Source of the DNA: Nitrospira sp.
GTDB lineage: Bacteria > Nitrospirota > Nitrospiria > Nitrospirales > Nitrospiraceae
Direction: 5' to 3'
Length of the DNA: 64,000 nt
Assembly (NCBI GenBank): GCA_016715825.1
Contig: JADJXO010000009.1
Span: 55,747-119,746 of the forward strand
Position numbers and translations under genes: made by a program. A model generated the notes under the pieces. That model searched no databases. It was not told the origin of the DNA and saw only the letters and a list, made by a program, of their open reading frames with translations. Below, piece by piece: positions 1 to 8,703 of this stretch; within the stretch, counting starts at the first letter, position 1; each line of letters starts with the position of its first letter.

Positions 1-1
1 C

Positions 2-397
2 GAATGTGGCGTGTTGGTTGAACAGAAGTCGTACTCGCTCTCATTCCACTATCGAACAGTTCAACAGCGAGGCGAGGCCCGGGCGCTGATCTCTCGGATT
101 GTTACTGAATTGGATCCCACTCCTCGGATCGTGCTGGGGAAATCGGTGGTCAATGTCATGCCAACAACGGCGTGGCACAAGGGAACGGCGTTGCAGGAAT
201 GCATACGCCAACTTGGTTGTACGACCGCCCTCTATGTGGGAGATGATGTAACCGATGAAGATGTTTTTGCTCTACGAGATCCTCGGGTCCTTACCGTGAG
301 AATCGGGAAGAAGAATGCCTCATCAGCTCGGTTCTTCCTCAATCGCCAAACAGAAATCGCGCAGGTCTTACGGTTGATTGTTGAGATGGCTGGGTGA
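2..397 (+). CDS. otsB: Trehalose-6-phosphate phosphatase, C-terminal part
   Basis: The frame is open at the left edge of the window, so the start lies outside; it ends at TGA 395-397. The visible 131 residues are the C-terminal part of a HAD-superfamily sugar phosphatase. The motif GDDVTDEDVF is the metal-binding motif of OtsB and is followed by a short C-terminal helix. The LGKSVVNVMP segment, then a conserved Lys in HKGTAL, matches the KxVVEvrP...KG signature of trehalose-phosphatases. The family removes phosphate from trehalose-6-phosphate in the cytoplasm, the second step of OtsAB trehalose synthesis. The partner synthase would be expected upstream but cannot be seen. The family call is firm; whether the protein is a stand-alone OtsB or the tail of an OtsA-OtsB fusion cannot be decided here. 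Confidence 0.85.
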   Translation, partial: ECGVLVEQKSYSLSFHYRTVQQRGEARALISRIVTELDPTPRIVLGKSVVNVMPTTAWHKGTALQECIRQLGCTTALYVGDDVTDEDVFALRDPRVLTVRIGKKNASSARFFLNRQTEIAQVLRLIVEMAG

Positions 398-471
398 AGT
401 ATTCCTGCTTGGACCGGCTGGGGTGAATGTGACTCCGTGCCTTTTCTGAAGAATCCGCACGAGCTTCAGCA

Positions 472-2022
472 CTATTCCGCTAATGGCGATCGCTCCTGTC
501 CGAGGAGTAAATCATAGGGAGCAAAGTCATCGGTCAAGACGACACCGGCAGGCCAAGGTTCCGTCCGGCGGGTACCCAGTAGCGCGATGGATTCCATTGG
601 TAGACGATGACTCTGAGCCATCGCAGAAATCCGAGTTGCAATTTCTTCTGCGGGTTCAGCTTCGATGGGACGGCCCCCAAAAAAGATTAAGTTTTTTGCC
701 GGCGTCATGCTGGTCCTCCATGGGCCTTCGACCGCGAATGTCAGGAGAGAGGGGAAGGACTGACGCATAGTTTGTACGACGGCGGCAGCTCGGGCAAGGT
801 CTCCTTCCTTGCTGGATGAGGCGAGGTTCACTGCAAGGACTCCGTCTGGATTCAGTCGCGCCCGCACTAAGGTGTAGAACTCCGCCGTGGTGAGATGAAA
901 AGGGATCATGTCTCGGGCGAAGGCATCGATCCACATGAGATCGTAGGTCTGCTCCGTGGCATTGAGAAACGCCCGCCCGTCTTTCACGAACACATGATGG
1001 TTTCCTGGGGGGTGATAATCGAAAAATTCTTCAGCCATGTGAACCACCACCGGATCAAACTCAACGACATCGAGTTCCAATGTCGGCCAATGTGTTGCCA
1101 ACCATTTGGCTATGGAGCCACCGCCATGCCCAAGGATGAGGCCGCGTCGTGGTTGTGGAGTCAACGCCAACGAAGACACCATCATTTGGCTGTAGGGGAG
1201 AAAGAGATACACCGGGTCGGCTTTCCACATCGTGGCATGAAACGTTCGATCCAATACCAGATATCGAAAGAGATCATCTTCTCGAATCCGAACCTGCTGA
1301 TACGGACTTTCCTCTTGGTGGATCGGGACTTTCAACCGTTCAATCGGCTGAAGAGCGTTCGCTCCTAAGAGGGAGCAGCAGCCCAGAACGATCAGCAAGA
1401 TGGGACGGCTGGCCGAGGTCCCTTTCACAAGCCACAAGACCCCGAGTCCGACCTGTATGCCGCCTAGCCATGCGACCAACGATTGACTGCCGAGCCAGGA
1501 CAGGAGGAAGAATGCCGTTCCCCAGGTGCCGGCCAGACTTCCCACCGTCGACAGGGCGATCATCCGTCCAGTCTGCCGACCAAGATGATCGATGTCTGCC
1601 ACTGCCAGTCGTAGCATGGCCGGTAGCACACCACTCAGCCCGAAGGCAGGCGGTGCAAGCAGTATGGATGCCGCTAGACAGGGACCCAAGCGAGGGTCCT
1701 GGACCACTTTTTCGATTTCGAAGAGAATCGGTTGGTTTGCCCAGGCGATGAGAAAGGTCCACGCTCCAGAAAAAAGTAATAATGCTGCCGGCACGCGTCC
1801 ATCGGTGTAGCGATCGGAGATCCACCCGCCGAAGGCATATCCGCTGCTCATGGCGGCCAGAATCACTCCAATTAAGGCGCCCCACACGAACAACGAACTG
1901 CCGAACACCGGCGCCAACAGACGACTGCCGAGGATTTCCAGCGCCATGACGACCGCGCCGGTCACCAGAGCAGTCAGGAGCAAGAACCAACGGGGAATTT
2001 TGGAAGTCTTTGGAGCGGGCAT
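472..2022 (-). CDS. Membrane-anchored spermidine-synthase-like protein
   Basis: The N-terminal ~220 residues are a run of hydrophobic segments (first one FLLLTALVTGAVVMALEIL). The C-terminal half is a Rossmann-type aminopropyl/methyltransferase domain with the nucleotide-binding loop ILGHGGGSIAKWL, the acidic strand end DVVEFDP and VKDGRAFL. This is the architecture of fused membrane/spermidine-synthase-like proteins, widespread and mostly uncharacterised. The SpeE catalytic region is altered: WIDAFARDMIPFHLTTAEFY stands where SpeE has a DSSDP-like motif, so polyamine synthesis cannot be assumed. I start at ATG 2022 (516 aa). A longer version begins at a TTG at 2097 without a Shine-Dalgarno sequence and adds a non-conserved-looking stretch. 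The gene is divergent from ugd. Confidence 0.75.
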   Translation of the reverse strand: MPAPKTSKIPRWFLLLTALVTGAVVMALEILGSRLLAPVFGSSLFVWGALIGVILAAMSSGYAFGGWISDRYTDGRVPAALLLFSGAWTFLIAWANQPILFEIEKVVQDPRLGPCLAASILLAPPAFGLSGVLPAMLRLAVADIDHLGRQTGRMIALSTVGSLAGTWGTAFFLLSWLGSQSLVAWLGGIQVGLGVLWLVKGTSASRPILLIVLGCCSLLGANALQPIERLKVPIHQEESPYQQVRIREDDLFRYLVLDRTFHATMWKADPVYLFLPYSQMMVSSLALTPQPRRGLILGHGGGSIAKWLATHWPTLELDVVEFDPVVVHMAEEFFDYHPPGNHHVFVKDGRAFLNATEQTYDLMWIDAFARDMIPFHLTTAEFYTLVRARLNPDGVLAVNLASSSKEGDLARAAAVVQTMRQSFPSLLTFAVEGPWRTSMTPAKNLIFFGGRPIEAEPAEEIATRISAMAQSHRLPMESIALLGTRRTEPWPAGVVLTDDFAPYDLLLGQERSPLAE

Positions 2023-2148
2023 TGAGTAGATCGAGGAGATACGAAGGCTCCATACCAGCACGGAGGCGCGTTGGATTGTACTCAACGTGTTTTTCAAGAG
2101 TCAACGAGATCAGGACACGGGTCTGCTCGGGGCTTATCCGAGAGTTCG

Positions 2149-2177
2149 TTGCTCGTGGCCATTCAGGTTGCTATACT
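2149..2177 (+). promoter_or_regulatory. Probable sigma-70 promoter of ugd
   Basis: TTGCTC (2149-2154) and TATACT (2172-2177) are separated by 17 bp, with TG two bases before the -10 hexamer (extended -10). This would give a leader of about 27 nt to the ATG at 2211. The -10 is close to consensus and the -35 matches only partly. Confidence 0.5.
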
Positions 2178-2210
2178 CACGATGGTATTACTTAATGTAA
2201 GGAGGCGGGC

Positions 2211-3551
2211 ATGCATATTAGTGTTATTGGGACCGGTTATGTCGGACTCGTTACCGGGGCCTGTTTCGCCGAGTTCGGCGTTCATGTCACGTGCATGGAT
2301 AATGATGCTCGACGGATTGAGAAGCTTGAAAAGGGTGATGTTCCGTTTTATGAGCCCGGCATTTCCGAGCTGGTGGCCAAAGGGGTTCGAGAAGGTCGGC
2401 TGAGTTTCACGACAGATATTGCCAAGGCAGTCGACAAAGCACTGGTCATCTTTATTGCCGTCGGAACGCCACCGAGAGGTGATGGGTCGGCCGATTTGTC
2501 GTATGTGGAGGAAGTCGGCAAGGGCATCGCTCGCCACATGACCGGATATAAAGTTATTGTGACGAAGTCAACGGTCCCGGTGGGTACCGGTAAACGACTT
2601 CGTGAAGTCATCAAGAAGTCCCAAACGAACGCGTTCCAGTTCGATATTGTGTCGAATCCGGAGTTCTTACGCGAAGGGTCGGCCATCGAAGACTTTTTGC
2701 GCCCGAATCGGGTGGTCATTGGGGCCGATAGCGATCATGCCGTCGCGATCATGAAAGACCTCTATCGCCCGCTGTATTTGATCGAGACTCCTATTGTGGT
2801 GACCGATATCCCCACGGCAGAGCTGATTAAGTACGCGTCGAATGCGTTTCTTGCCACCAAGATTTCATTCATCAACGAAATGGCCAATCTCTGTGAGCGT
2901 GTTGGTGGCAACGTGCAGATGGTGGCAAAAGGAATGGGGCTGGACAATCGTATCGGCTCGAAATTTCTGCATGCCGGCGCCGGATTCGGCGGATCTTGTT
3001 TCCCAAAGGACCTGGCGGCGCTCATTCAGGCCGGAGAGCATGCTGGGTATCCCGTGCAGATTGCACTCGCTGCGTCCAAGGTGAACGAAGATCAGCGGCA
3101 CCGCATGGTGGAGAAAATTCGTGATGCGGTGGGCGGGCTCGAAGGCAAAACGTTGGGCATGCTAGGGCTTTCCTTCAAGCCCAACACGAACGATCTTCGA
3201 GAGGCCCCTGCGCTTGCGATCAGTCAACTGTTGCTGAAGGAAGGGGCGAAAGTGCGTGTCTATGACCCGATCGCACTCGATGAAGCCTGCCGGACCCTAT
3301 CAGCGCTACAACCGTGTGCGGACCCGTACGATGCTGCAGAAGGAACCGACGCGTTGATCATTATGACCGAATGGAATCAATTCAGAAACCTGGACTTTGA
3401 GCGATTGAAAGGGATCATGAAAAACCCGGTGCTGATTGATCTACGCAATGTCTACGACCCCGACCGTGTCGTGAAGTTTGGCTTTCACTACATCTCAGTT
3501 GGTCGTCCCAGCGAGCACCCTTCCTCAGAGGGGTCGCCTGTGTCAGGCTAG
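2211..3551 (+). CDS. ugd: UDP-glucose 6-dehydrogenase
   Basis: This 446-residue enzyme of the UDP-glucose/GDP-mannose dehydrogenase family oxidises UDP-glucose to UDP-glucuronate with two NAD+, supplying exopolysaccharide or LPS sugars. The N-terminal Rossmann motif is VIGTGYVGLVTG. The central domain carries the catalytic-cysteine motif GGSCFPKD with Cys263, and the C-terminal domain starts around LGLSFKPNTNDLREAP. The start is set by AAGGAGG eight bases before ATG 2211. Length is usual for bacterial Ugd. It converges on the HEAT operon, with a 4-bp overlap of the two coding ends (3548-3551), so no terminator fits between them. Confidence 0.95.
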   Translation: MHISVIGTGYVGLVTGACFAEFGVHVTCMDNDARRIEKLEKGDVPFYEPGISELVAKGVREGRLSFTTDIAKAVDKALVIFIAVGTPPRGDGSADLSYVEEVGKGIARHMTGYKVIVTKSTVPVGTGKRLREVIKKSQTNAFQFDIVSNPEFLREGSAIEDFLRPNRVVIGADSDHAVAIMKDLYRPLYLIETPIVVTDIPTAELIKYASNAFLATKISFINEMANLCERVGGNVQMVAKGMGLDNRIGSKFLHAGAGFGGSCFPKDLAALIQAGEHAGYPVQIALAASKVNEDQRHRMVEKIRDAVGGLEGKTLGMLGLSFKPNTNDLREAPALAISQLLLKEGAKVRVYDPIALDEACRTLSALQPCADPYDAAEGTDALIIMTEWNQFRNLDFERLKGIMKNPVLIDLRNVYDPDRVVKFGFHYISVGRPSEHPSSEGSPVSG

Positions 3552-4252
3552 GTCAGTCTCGGTAACTGGGTCTTGACTGACTCCTTCGTTTTCGGCTTGT
3601 ATCCCATTCGGTCAAGGACCTTCATGATCCGCGTCTTTAGCCGGTCGTCGGCGTCGGTCAACGCGGTCGCCAACGGTTCAACGGCCGGCTTGCCGATCTT
3701 CCGAAGGATCTCGGTTGCCGATTGGCGAATCTCGTCTTCTTCGGACACCAACAGTGGAATCAGGGATGGGACGGATGGGCCGCCTAGCTTGATCAGTGAA
3801 TCATAGGCACGTTGCCGAACATCGCCGACCTCGTCGTTCAGCGACGCGACGAGGGGATCGACGGCGCGCGGGTCTTTTAGCTCACCCAACACTTCTGCGG
3901 CATACTTGCGGTTCAACCAGTGTGAGTCATTCAGGTCGAGCAGCATGGCGTCGGCTCTGGCGGTATTCGGATCCTTAGGCCGGATCCTAAAGTGTGTGGC
4001 GACTCGCTTCCCACCTTCCTCCACCACACGGATGGTTGCTCCATCACCGGCCTTGAGTTTCTTAAGATCATCCAGGGCCTCCTCAGCCACATCGAGGACG
4101 ACGGTCTTGCCGTCGTAGGCCAGGAGTTCAACTTCGAGCTGTCGACTTTCCAGGTTGACCGCAACTACCCGTTCCGTCACCAGATTGAAACCATCTTTCT
4201 TCTCTCCACCTTTCGGAGCAATCTGAATCAGCTTTGGAGCTTCGTCCGCCAT
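3548..4252 (-). CDS. HEAT-repeat protein with N-terminal beta-rich domain
   Basis: Last gene of the minus-strand HEAT operon (234 aa). Residues ~20-95 have no HEAT character and look beta-rich (ERVVAVNLESRQLEVELL, then a run ending RVATHFR), possibly OB- or SH3-like. Residues ~105-220 hold about four HEAT/PBS-lyase-type helical repeats (KYAAEVLGELKDPRAVDPLV is typical). There is no signal peptide and no catalytic motif. GAGGA lies nine bases before ATG 4252, and the preceding gene ends 28 bp upstream. HEAT solenoids normally act as protein-binding scaffolds; the partner is unknown. The basic tail KTKESVKTQLPRLT is unlike the other members. Confidence 0.8.
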   Translation of the reverse strand: MADEAPKLIQIAPKGGEKKDGFNLVTERVVAVNLESRQLEVELLAYDGKTVVLDVAEEALDDLKKLKAGDGATIRVVEEGGKRVATHFRIRPKDPNTARADAMLLDLNDSHWLNRKYAAEVLGELKDPRAVDPLVASLNDEVGDVRQRAYDSLIKLGGPSVPSLIPLLVSEEDEIRQSATEILRKIGKPAVEPLATALTDADDRLKTRIMKVLDRMGYKPKTKESVKTQLPRLT

Positions 4253-4280
4253 GGGTCGTTATCCTCTATTTAATAATGAA

Positions 4281-5048
4281 TTATTGCGCTGTGGGTTTCC
4301 ATCCAAGACTCGCCAGAACTGCCTCAACCGTTTCCTGGACCATCGTGTTCTCGTCTTCAAGTAACGGCAATAAGGGCTGGACAGCGTCTGTCGCGCCGAG
4401 TCGTGCGAGCGATTCCGCCGCATTTCGTCGGACCAACCAATCCTCATCTTTCAGTGAATCGATCAGTGGGGTGATTCCTCTCGGGTCGCCGATTTTCCCA
4501 AGCGCCTCCGCTGCATGACGGCGCACCATCCAATTAGAGCCCAGAAGCCCATTGATTAAGGCCTCAACCGCCCGTACATCGCCGACCTTTTTCAGGACTC
4601 GAGCCGCATCCTCGCGCAGGGTGCTGTCCATGAGTGCATCGATGAGTCCAGGCACCGCTTGTGAATCCCCGATACGCTCAAGAGCCCAGACGGCTGCCGT
4701 ACGGACCGCACCGTCTCGGTCTTTTATGGCTCTGACTAACGGCTCCACGGCACGCCTGTCACGCAATTTCCCGAGTGCCGAAGCCGCCTGTTCTCGGATC
4801 GCCCATGAATCGTCCTGTAAGGCATCGAGCATCGGCTCCACGACCGGCGGTCCCATGCGGACGACCGCACTGGTTGCGGCTTCACGAATGACGGCATCTT
4901 CATCGGACATCAAGTCGATCAAGCGAGGAAGCGCCTCCAGACCGGCCTGGCCAAGGCTTGCGATCGCGTGATCACGAAGGGCTTCGTTCTCATCGTGCAA
5001 CGCCTGTATCAGCTGTTCAATTCGACCGGAGGCACCCTGTTCAGTCAT
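4281..5048 (-). CDS. HEAT-repeat (PBS-lyase type) protein
   Basis: About eight consecutive ~31-residue HEAT repeats fill nearly the whole 255-residue protein. Each follows the pattern RxxAAxALGxxGDxxAVxPLIxxLxD (for example VRRHAAEALGKIGDPRGITP). It has no signal peptide, membrane segment or catalytic motif. The start at ATG 5048 is chosen because it overlaps the stop of the upstream HEAT gene by 8 bp (ATGACTGA) and has GAGGA in front. A longer frame beginning near 5144 would overlap that gene by about 100 bp and adds sequence without HEAT pattern. The overlap implies translational coupling. The closest named relatives are CpcE/F-like phycobilin lyase subunits, but there is no sign of phycobilisome genes, so only the fold is claimed. 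Confidence 0.8.
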   Translation of the reverse strand: MTEQGASGRIEQLIQALHDENEALRDHAIASLGQAGLEALPRLIDLMSDEDAVIREAATSAVVRMGPPVVEPMLDALQDDSWAIREQAASALGKLRDRRAVEPLVRAIKDRDGAVRTAAVWALERIGDSQAVPGLIDALMDSTLREDAARVLKKVGDVRAVEALINGLLGSNWMVRRHAAEALGKIGDPRGITPLIDSLKDEDWLVRRNAAESLARLGATDAVQPLLPLLEDENTMVQETVEAVLASLGWKPTAQ

Positions 5049-6141
5049 GCGCTGTGTCCTCTGCGTGGCTGTGGGTTTCGCTGGCCGTGATCGCATCAAG
5101 CTTGTCGGCGATGAGGCCGGCATTGTAGGAGACCAGTCCATCACGGTCGGTTTTCAGCTGATCAAACAGCTCTTTGTGCGGGCGCAAGATTCCCACATCC
5201 TTGATCTTGGCCAAGGCTTCGATCGCGTACACCCGTAAGGGTCGGATCGGAAGGGCGTCAAGATAGAGCTGGCTCGGACGGGCATCGCCGATCAACCCGA
5301 GCGCCTTGATCGCCAACTCTTTCACGCCGGTATCCTTGTCATGTTCGAGCCGTTTCATCAATGGTTCAACTGCCCGCACATCCCCGATCTTTCCCAATAA
5401 GTCCGCGGCCGCCTCGCGTACGAGCCAGTCATCGTCTTCTAAGTATTCGATGAGGATCTCGACGCTCGGACGTCCGATCCCCAAGAGATTGATGACCGTG
5501 GCCATCCGCGCCTCCTCACGCTCGCTGGCTCCTTCGACCTCCCGTAACTCGTTGAACGTTGCATCGATCCGCTCCCGGATCGCACTCAATTTCTTCAACG
5601 TGCCGACGGCGAGGTCTCGGACGGCCGGCTGGCCCATCGCATCGATAAACGCATCGACCGACCGAGGATCTAAGAGCTGATCCAGCATTGACGCGGCAGT
5701 AACCTGTGCCTCTTGATCGGGATGTTTCAACAGTTCGCAGAGTGGAACGATGGCGGTGGGAATTGCCCCGATCAAATGAGTCAGCACCCGCTTTCGTTGG
5801 CCATCGGGTGTGTTGGGAAGCAAGGCAACCAAGGCCTGGGCCGTCTCGGCATCGACCATTCCTGCCATCTGCTCAAGGGCTGCCGCACCGGCACCTCGGA
5901 CCGCCTCCTCATCATGTTCAAGGAGTTCGACCAACGCCACGCCGGCTTGCGGATCCTTAATTCGAGCCAACATCGCAGCGGCTTCTTTCTTCAACTCCGA
6001 CGGCCCAGACCGGAGAGCTTCGATGAGTGCGCGAACGGACCGTGGTCCACCCGCCACGCAGGCTGCTGTTGCGCGCATGCGTCGCCAGTCTTCTTCATGA
6101 ACCAGTTCGGAGACCAGGGTCTCGATTGTTTCTTTCGACAT
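5041..6141 (-). CDS. HEAT-repeat protein
   Basis: A 366-residue all-helical repeat protein with roughly ten HEAT units; the best-formed are VREAAADLLGKIGDVRAVEP and the one after it. A less regular stretch between ~190 and 225 (TFNELREVEGASEREEARMA) is probably a helical linker. The chosen start, ATG 6141 (MSKETIETLVSEL), lies 5 bp after the stop of the upstream gene. A further in-frame ATG at 6183 would overlap that gene by 37 bp; neither has a strong ribosome-binding site, so the start is uncertain. The C-terminus (residues ~330-366) leaves the repeat pattern and is rich in His and Asp. The product should be cytoplasmic. Confidence 0.8.
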   Translation of the reverse strand: MSKETIETLVSELVHEEDWRRMRATAACVAGGPRSVRALIEALRSGPSELKKEAAAMLARIKDPQAGVALVELLEHDEEAVRGAGAAALEQMAGMVDAETAQALVALLPNTPDGQRKRVLTHLIGAIPTAIVPLCELLKHPDQEAQVTAASMLDQLLDPRSVDAFIDAMGQPAVRDLAVGTLKKLSAIRERIDATFNELREVEGASEREEARMATVINLLGIGRPSVEILIEYLEDDDWLVREAAADLLGKIGDVRAVEPLMKRLEHDKDTGVKELAIKALGLIGDARPSQLYLDALPIRPLRVYAIEALAKIKDVGILRPHKELFDQLKTDRDGLVSYNAGLIADKLDAITASETHSHAEDTAHD

Positions 6142-6146
6142 GGCGT

Positions 6147-7244
6147 TCAGGAGTGGATGGTCGAGGCCCGTCGAGGCCTCCATCCTGCTAGGGTCAACGT
6201 CTCACGAACATGGAATTGAACATTGTCATCCGTCGAATCGGTTAACAGCGGAATCAGGAATGGAACGACCTTCGCTCCGAATGCGGCTAACGCTGCTGCC
6301 GCGTCCGCACGGGTATAGGTCTGGCCCAGTGCGTTCACCAGCGAAGGGATAGCCGCTTCGTCACCGATTAGGCCTAAGGCGCGTGCCGCCGCGCCTTGCG
6401 TGATGAACTCTTCATTCCACTGATCCCCACAGCCAGCGACGGCCCGTGTCGCTTCGGGAGGCTTCGCTCCTGTGAGCACCTCAATCAGGACAGGAACGGC
6501 GCGTGTGTCGCCGATCCGGCCGAGTGCCTCAACGGCCAAAGTTCGAAGCCCCGGTTCACGCATGGCTGTCAACAAATATTCGACGGCTCTGGGGTCCCTG
6601 ATTGCTCCCAACGCCCGCACGGCATCTTCACGAACCGCGGAATCATGATCGTTGAACAAGACCGACAACAGCGGTTCAACCGCTTGTGCCGATCGGCTCT
6701 TCCCCAATGCCTCTACGGCATGCAGACGAACCAGCCATTCTTCCTGTCTCAAGGCGTCTACCAACGATGGAATGGCTGGGTCGCCGATGGCCGCCAGTCC
6801 TGCAGCAGCTTCCTCACGCACCGCTTTTACTTTGTCCTGGAGCAGTGGGATCAGGGGCACGACGGTGTCGGTATGGCGGATCAACCCCAACGCCTTGGCC
6901 GCGTGCATCCTGACGATCCAATCACTGCTCCGGAGTGCCTGGATCAGCGAAGGAAGCACACGTTCATCGGCGATGGTGGACAAAATGGCCGATGCCGCTT
7001 CCTGGACTGACAGGTCAGGCTGATCAAGACAGGTCCCCAGAGCCTCGACCGATTCTTTCCCGATAGCACGTAAGGCTTCAATCGCCGCTTCACGAACGGA
7101 ACGGTCCTGATCTCGAAGTAACGCGATTAAAGGAGTCACGGCACGAGGATCCTTGAACGTGCCGAGAAGGCGAGCAGCATCCTCCCGGACTGCCCAATCT
7201 TCATCCCTCAGTGCAGCGATCTGTTCCATCACCGAGTCGGTCAT
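6147..7244 (-). CDS. HEAT-repeat protein with Cys-bearing insertion loop
   Basis: A 365-residue protein made of about eleven HEAT/PBS-lyase repeats, starting from residue ~8 (RDEDWAVREDAARLLGTFKD). Around residue 265 the pattern is interrupted by a ~20-residue loop with AVAGCGDQWNEEF before the repeat resumes at AAARALGLIGDEAAIP. The 451-residue member of the same operon has a comparable loop. The last repeat ends ETLTLAGWRPRR, resembling the LGWKP end of the 255-residue paralogue and suggesting duplication. AAGGA lies about nine bases before ATG 7244. No signal peptide or enzymatic motif is visible. It sits ~100 bp after the 451-aa gene and just ahead of the 366-aa gene. Confidence 0.8.
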   Translation of the reverse strand: MTDSVMEQIAALRDEDWAVREDAARLLGTFKDPRAVTPLIALLRDQDRSVREAAIEALRAIGKESVEALGTCLDQPDLSVQEAASAILSTIADERVLPSLIQALRSSDWIVRMHAAKALGLIRHTDTVVPLIPLLQDKVKAVREEAAAGLAAIGDPAIPSLVDALRQEEWLVRLHAVEALGKSRSAQAVEPLLSVLFNDHDSAVREDAVRALGAIRDPRAVEYLLTAMREPGLRTLAVEALGRIGDTRAVPVLIEVLTGAKPPEATRAVAGCGDQWNEEFITQGAAARALGLIGDEAAIPSLVNALGQTYTRADAAAALAAFGAKVVPFLIPLLTDSTDDNVQFHVRETLTLAGWRPRRASTIHS

Positions 7245-7347
7245 ATCCTGTATCCTTACAGACTCCGATCGGGTCGATGAGATCGGGGTGATGTCATGAC
7301 CACCTGATGTAGCGGTTGTCGGCAGATTGTTGTCTGCCCAGGCTTAA

Positions 7348-8703
7348 TCAGACGATGTCGCCGGACGGGCCAAAGCGTCCGGTTTGACCCAATGGCCGAT
7401 CGATACGTAGATTGTCCGCTTGGCTGGAGCTGATTTCCACTGCTTCATCGAGAGGTGTCCAGCCAAGTTTTTCCAGGGTTTCGAGCGTGATCTGCTTGAG
7501 AGCGTCTTTTGCCGTCAGACGAACCGAAGCATAGGACAGCACACGCTCCTGTTCAGCCTCAACTTCGGACGCTTTAGGGTCATAGAGAAAGGCGATCAAG
7601 GGTTCGATGGCGCTGTCGCCGATGACGGTCAGAGCTGCCGCGGCCTTTTCACGCAACACCCCGTCTTTCAGCAGCATGATCAAATCCGGAATGACACGAG
7701 CGTCGCGAAATTGTCCGAGGGCGGTTGCCGCCGCCTCCTTGATGAAGGCGTCCTCGCTGACGATGCACCCAGGCGTCGGCGAGCCCTCTTGCTTGATCCC
7801 TTTTCCTTTCAACGCGTCCAACACGGCGGGAAGTGCTCGTGAATCGCCGATCATGCCCAGGGAGGCAATGGCATGCCGCTTCACGGCTCCGTCTTTCATC
7901 GCTTCCATCAGCGCGTTGATTGCCCGGGCGTCGCCGATCATCCCGAGCGCAATCGTGGCATCTTCACGAACGGCGCGATCAGAATCTTTCAGCGCAGTAA
8001 TCAGGGCATCGACCACCTTGGCATCGCGGACCCAGGTTTTGCCGATTTGATAGTCGGTCGTCATCCCCCCTAGCGCGCGGGCGGCGTGACATCGAACCAC
8101 AAAGTCTTTGTCCTTTAAGCTGTCAATCAGCGGATCGACGGAAGGCTGCCCGATATACACCAGCGCGGTTCCCGCGGTTTCGCGCACAATCTTAGATGAA
8201 TCTCGGAACAGTTTGACCAAGGCCGGAACAGCCTTCGGATCGGTGATCCTGCCCAGTGCTTCCGCAGCAGCGCTCTTAACCGCCCCATCACGATCGCGAC
8301 ACGTGAGGATCAGGGCATCGACCGATTGTGGGTCTCCCATCTTGCCGGCAGCTTTCGCGGCATGTTCACGTACGCGCCAACGTTCGTCTTTCAGACTTGT
8401 CAGCAGGCGGTCGAGTACACTTGGGCCCATTCGCACTGTTGCGTCCACCGCTTGATCGCGAACTTCCATGATGGGATCGTTGAACAGCCCGATCAAGGCT
8501 TCGAGGGCTTTCGGCCCTCCGATTTTTGACACCGCACAACCGGCGTGAGCCCGAACGGACCAGAAGTCATCGCTGCACGCGCCGATCAGCGCATCCAAGG
8601 TAGCGGGGTCACCCAGGTCAGCCAGGGTCTTTGCCGCTTCCTCTCGGGTGGCATCGTCCACGTCTTCAAGGGCTTCTAAGAGATCTTCGAGAACGTCAGC
8701 CAT
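7348..8703 (-). CDS. Large HEAT-repeat protein with Cys-bearing loop
   Basis: The largest of the five HEAT proteins (451 aa), with about thirteen repeats from residue 5 (ADVLEDLLEALEDVDDATRE) to ~415. Two insertions break the array: TTDYQIGKTWVRDAK in the middle, and QEGSPTPGCIVSEDAF with a single Cys near residue 325, equivalent to the Cys loop in the 365-aa paralogue. The last ~40 residues are non-repeat and polar. The start at ATG 8703 overlaps the stop of the upstream exported-protein gene by 8 bp (ATGGCTGA), which is why it is preferred over an upstream codon at 8742. No signal peptide is present. It is translationally coupled to an exported protein although itself cytoplasmic. Confidence 0.8.
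   Translation of the reverse strand: MADVLEDLLEALEDVDDATREEAAKTLADLGDPATLDALIGACSDDFWSVRAHAGCAVSKIGGPKALEALIGLFNDPIMEVRDQAVDATVRMGPSVLDRLLTSLKDERWRVREHAAKAAGKMGDPQSVDALILTCRDRDGAVKSAAAEALGRITDPKAVPALVKLFRDSSKIVRETAGTALVYIGQPSVDPLIDSLKDKDFVVRCHAARALGGMTTDYQIGKTWVRDAKVVDALITALKDSDRAVREDATIALGMIGDARAINALMEAMKDGAVKRHAIASLGMIGDSRALPAVLDALKGKGIKQEGSPTPGCIVSEDAFIKEAAATALGQFRDARVIPDLIMLLKDGVLREKAAAALTVIGDSAIEPLIAFLYDPKASEVEAEQERVLSYASVRLTAKDALKQITLETLEKLGWTPLDEAVEISSSQADNLRIDRPLGQTGRFGPSGDIV

Noticed and set aside
3548..8703. Annotation of the HEAT proteins as phycobilin lyases (CpcE/F).
   Set aside because: Only the repeat type matches; no phycobiliprotein or bilin-synthesis gene is present and HEAT repeats are functionally generic.
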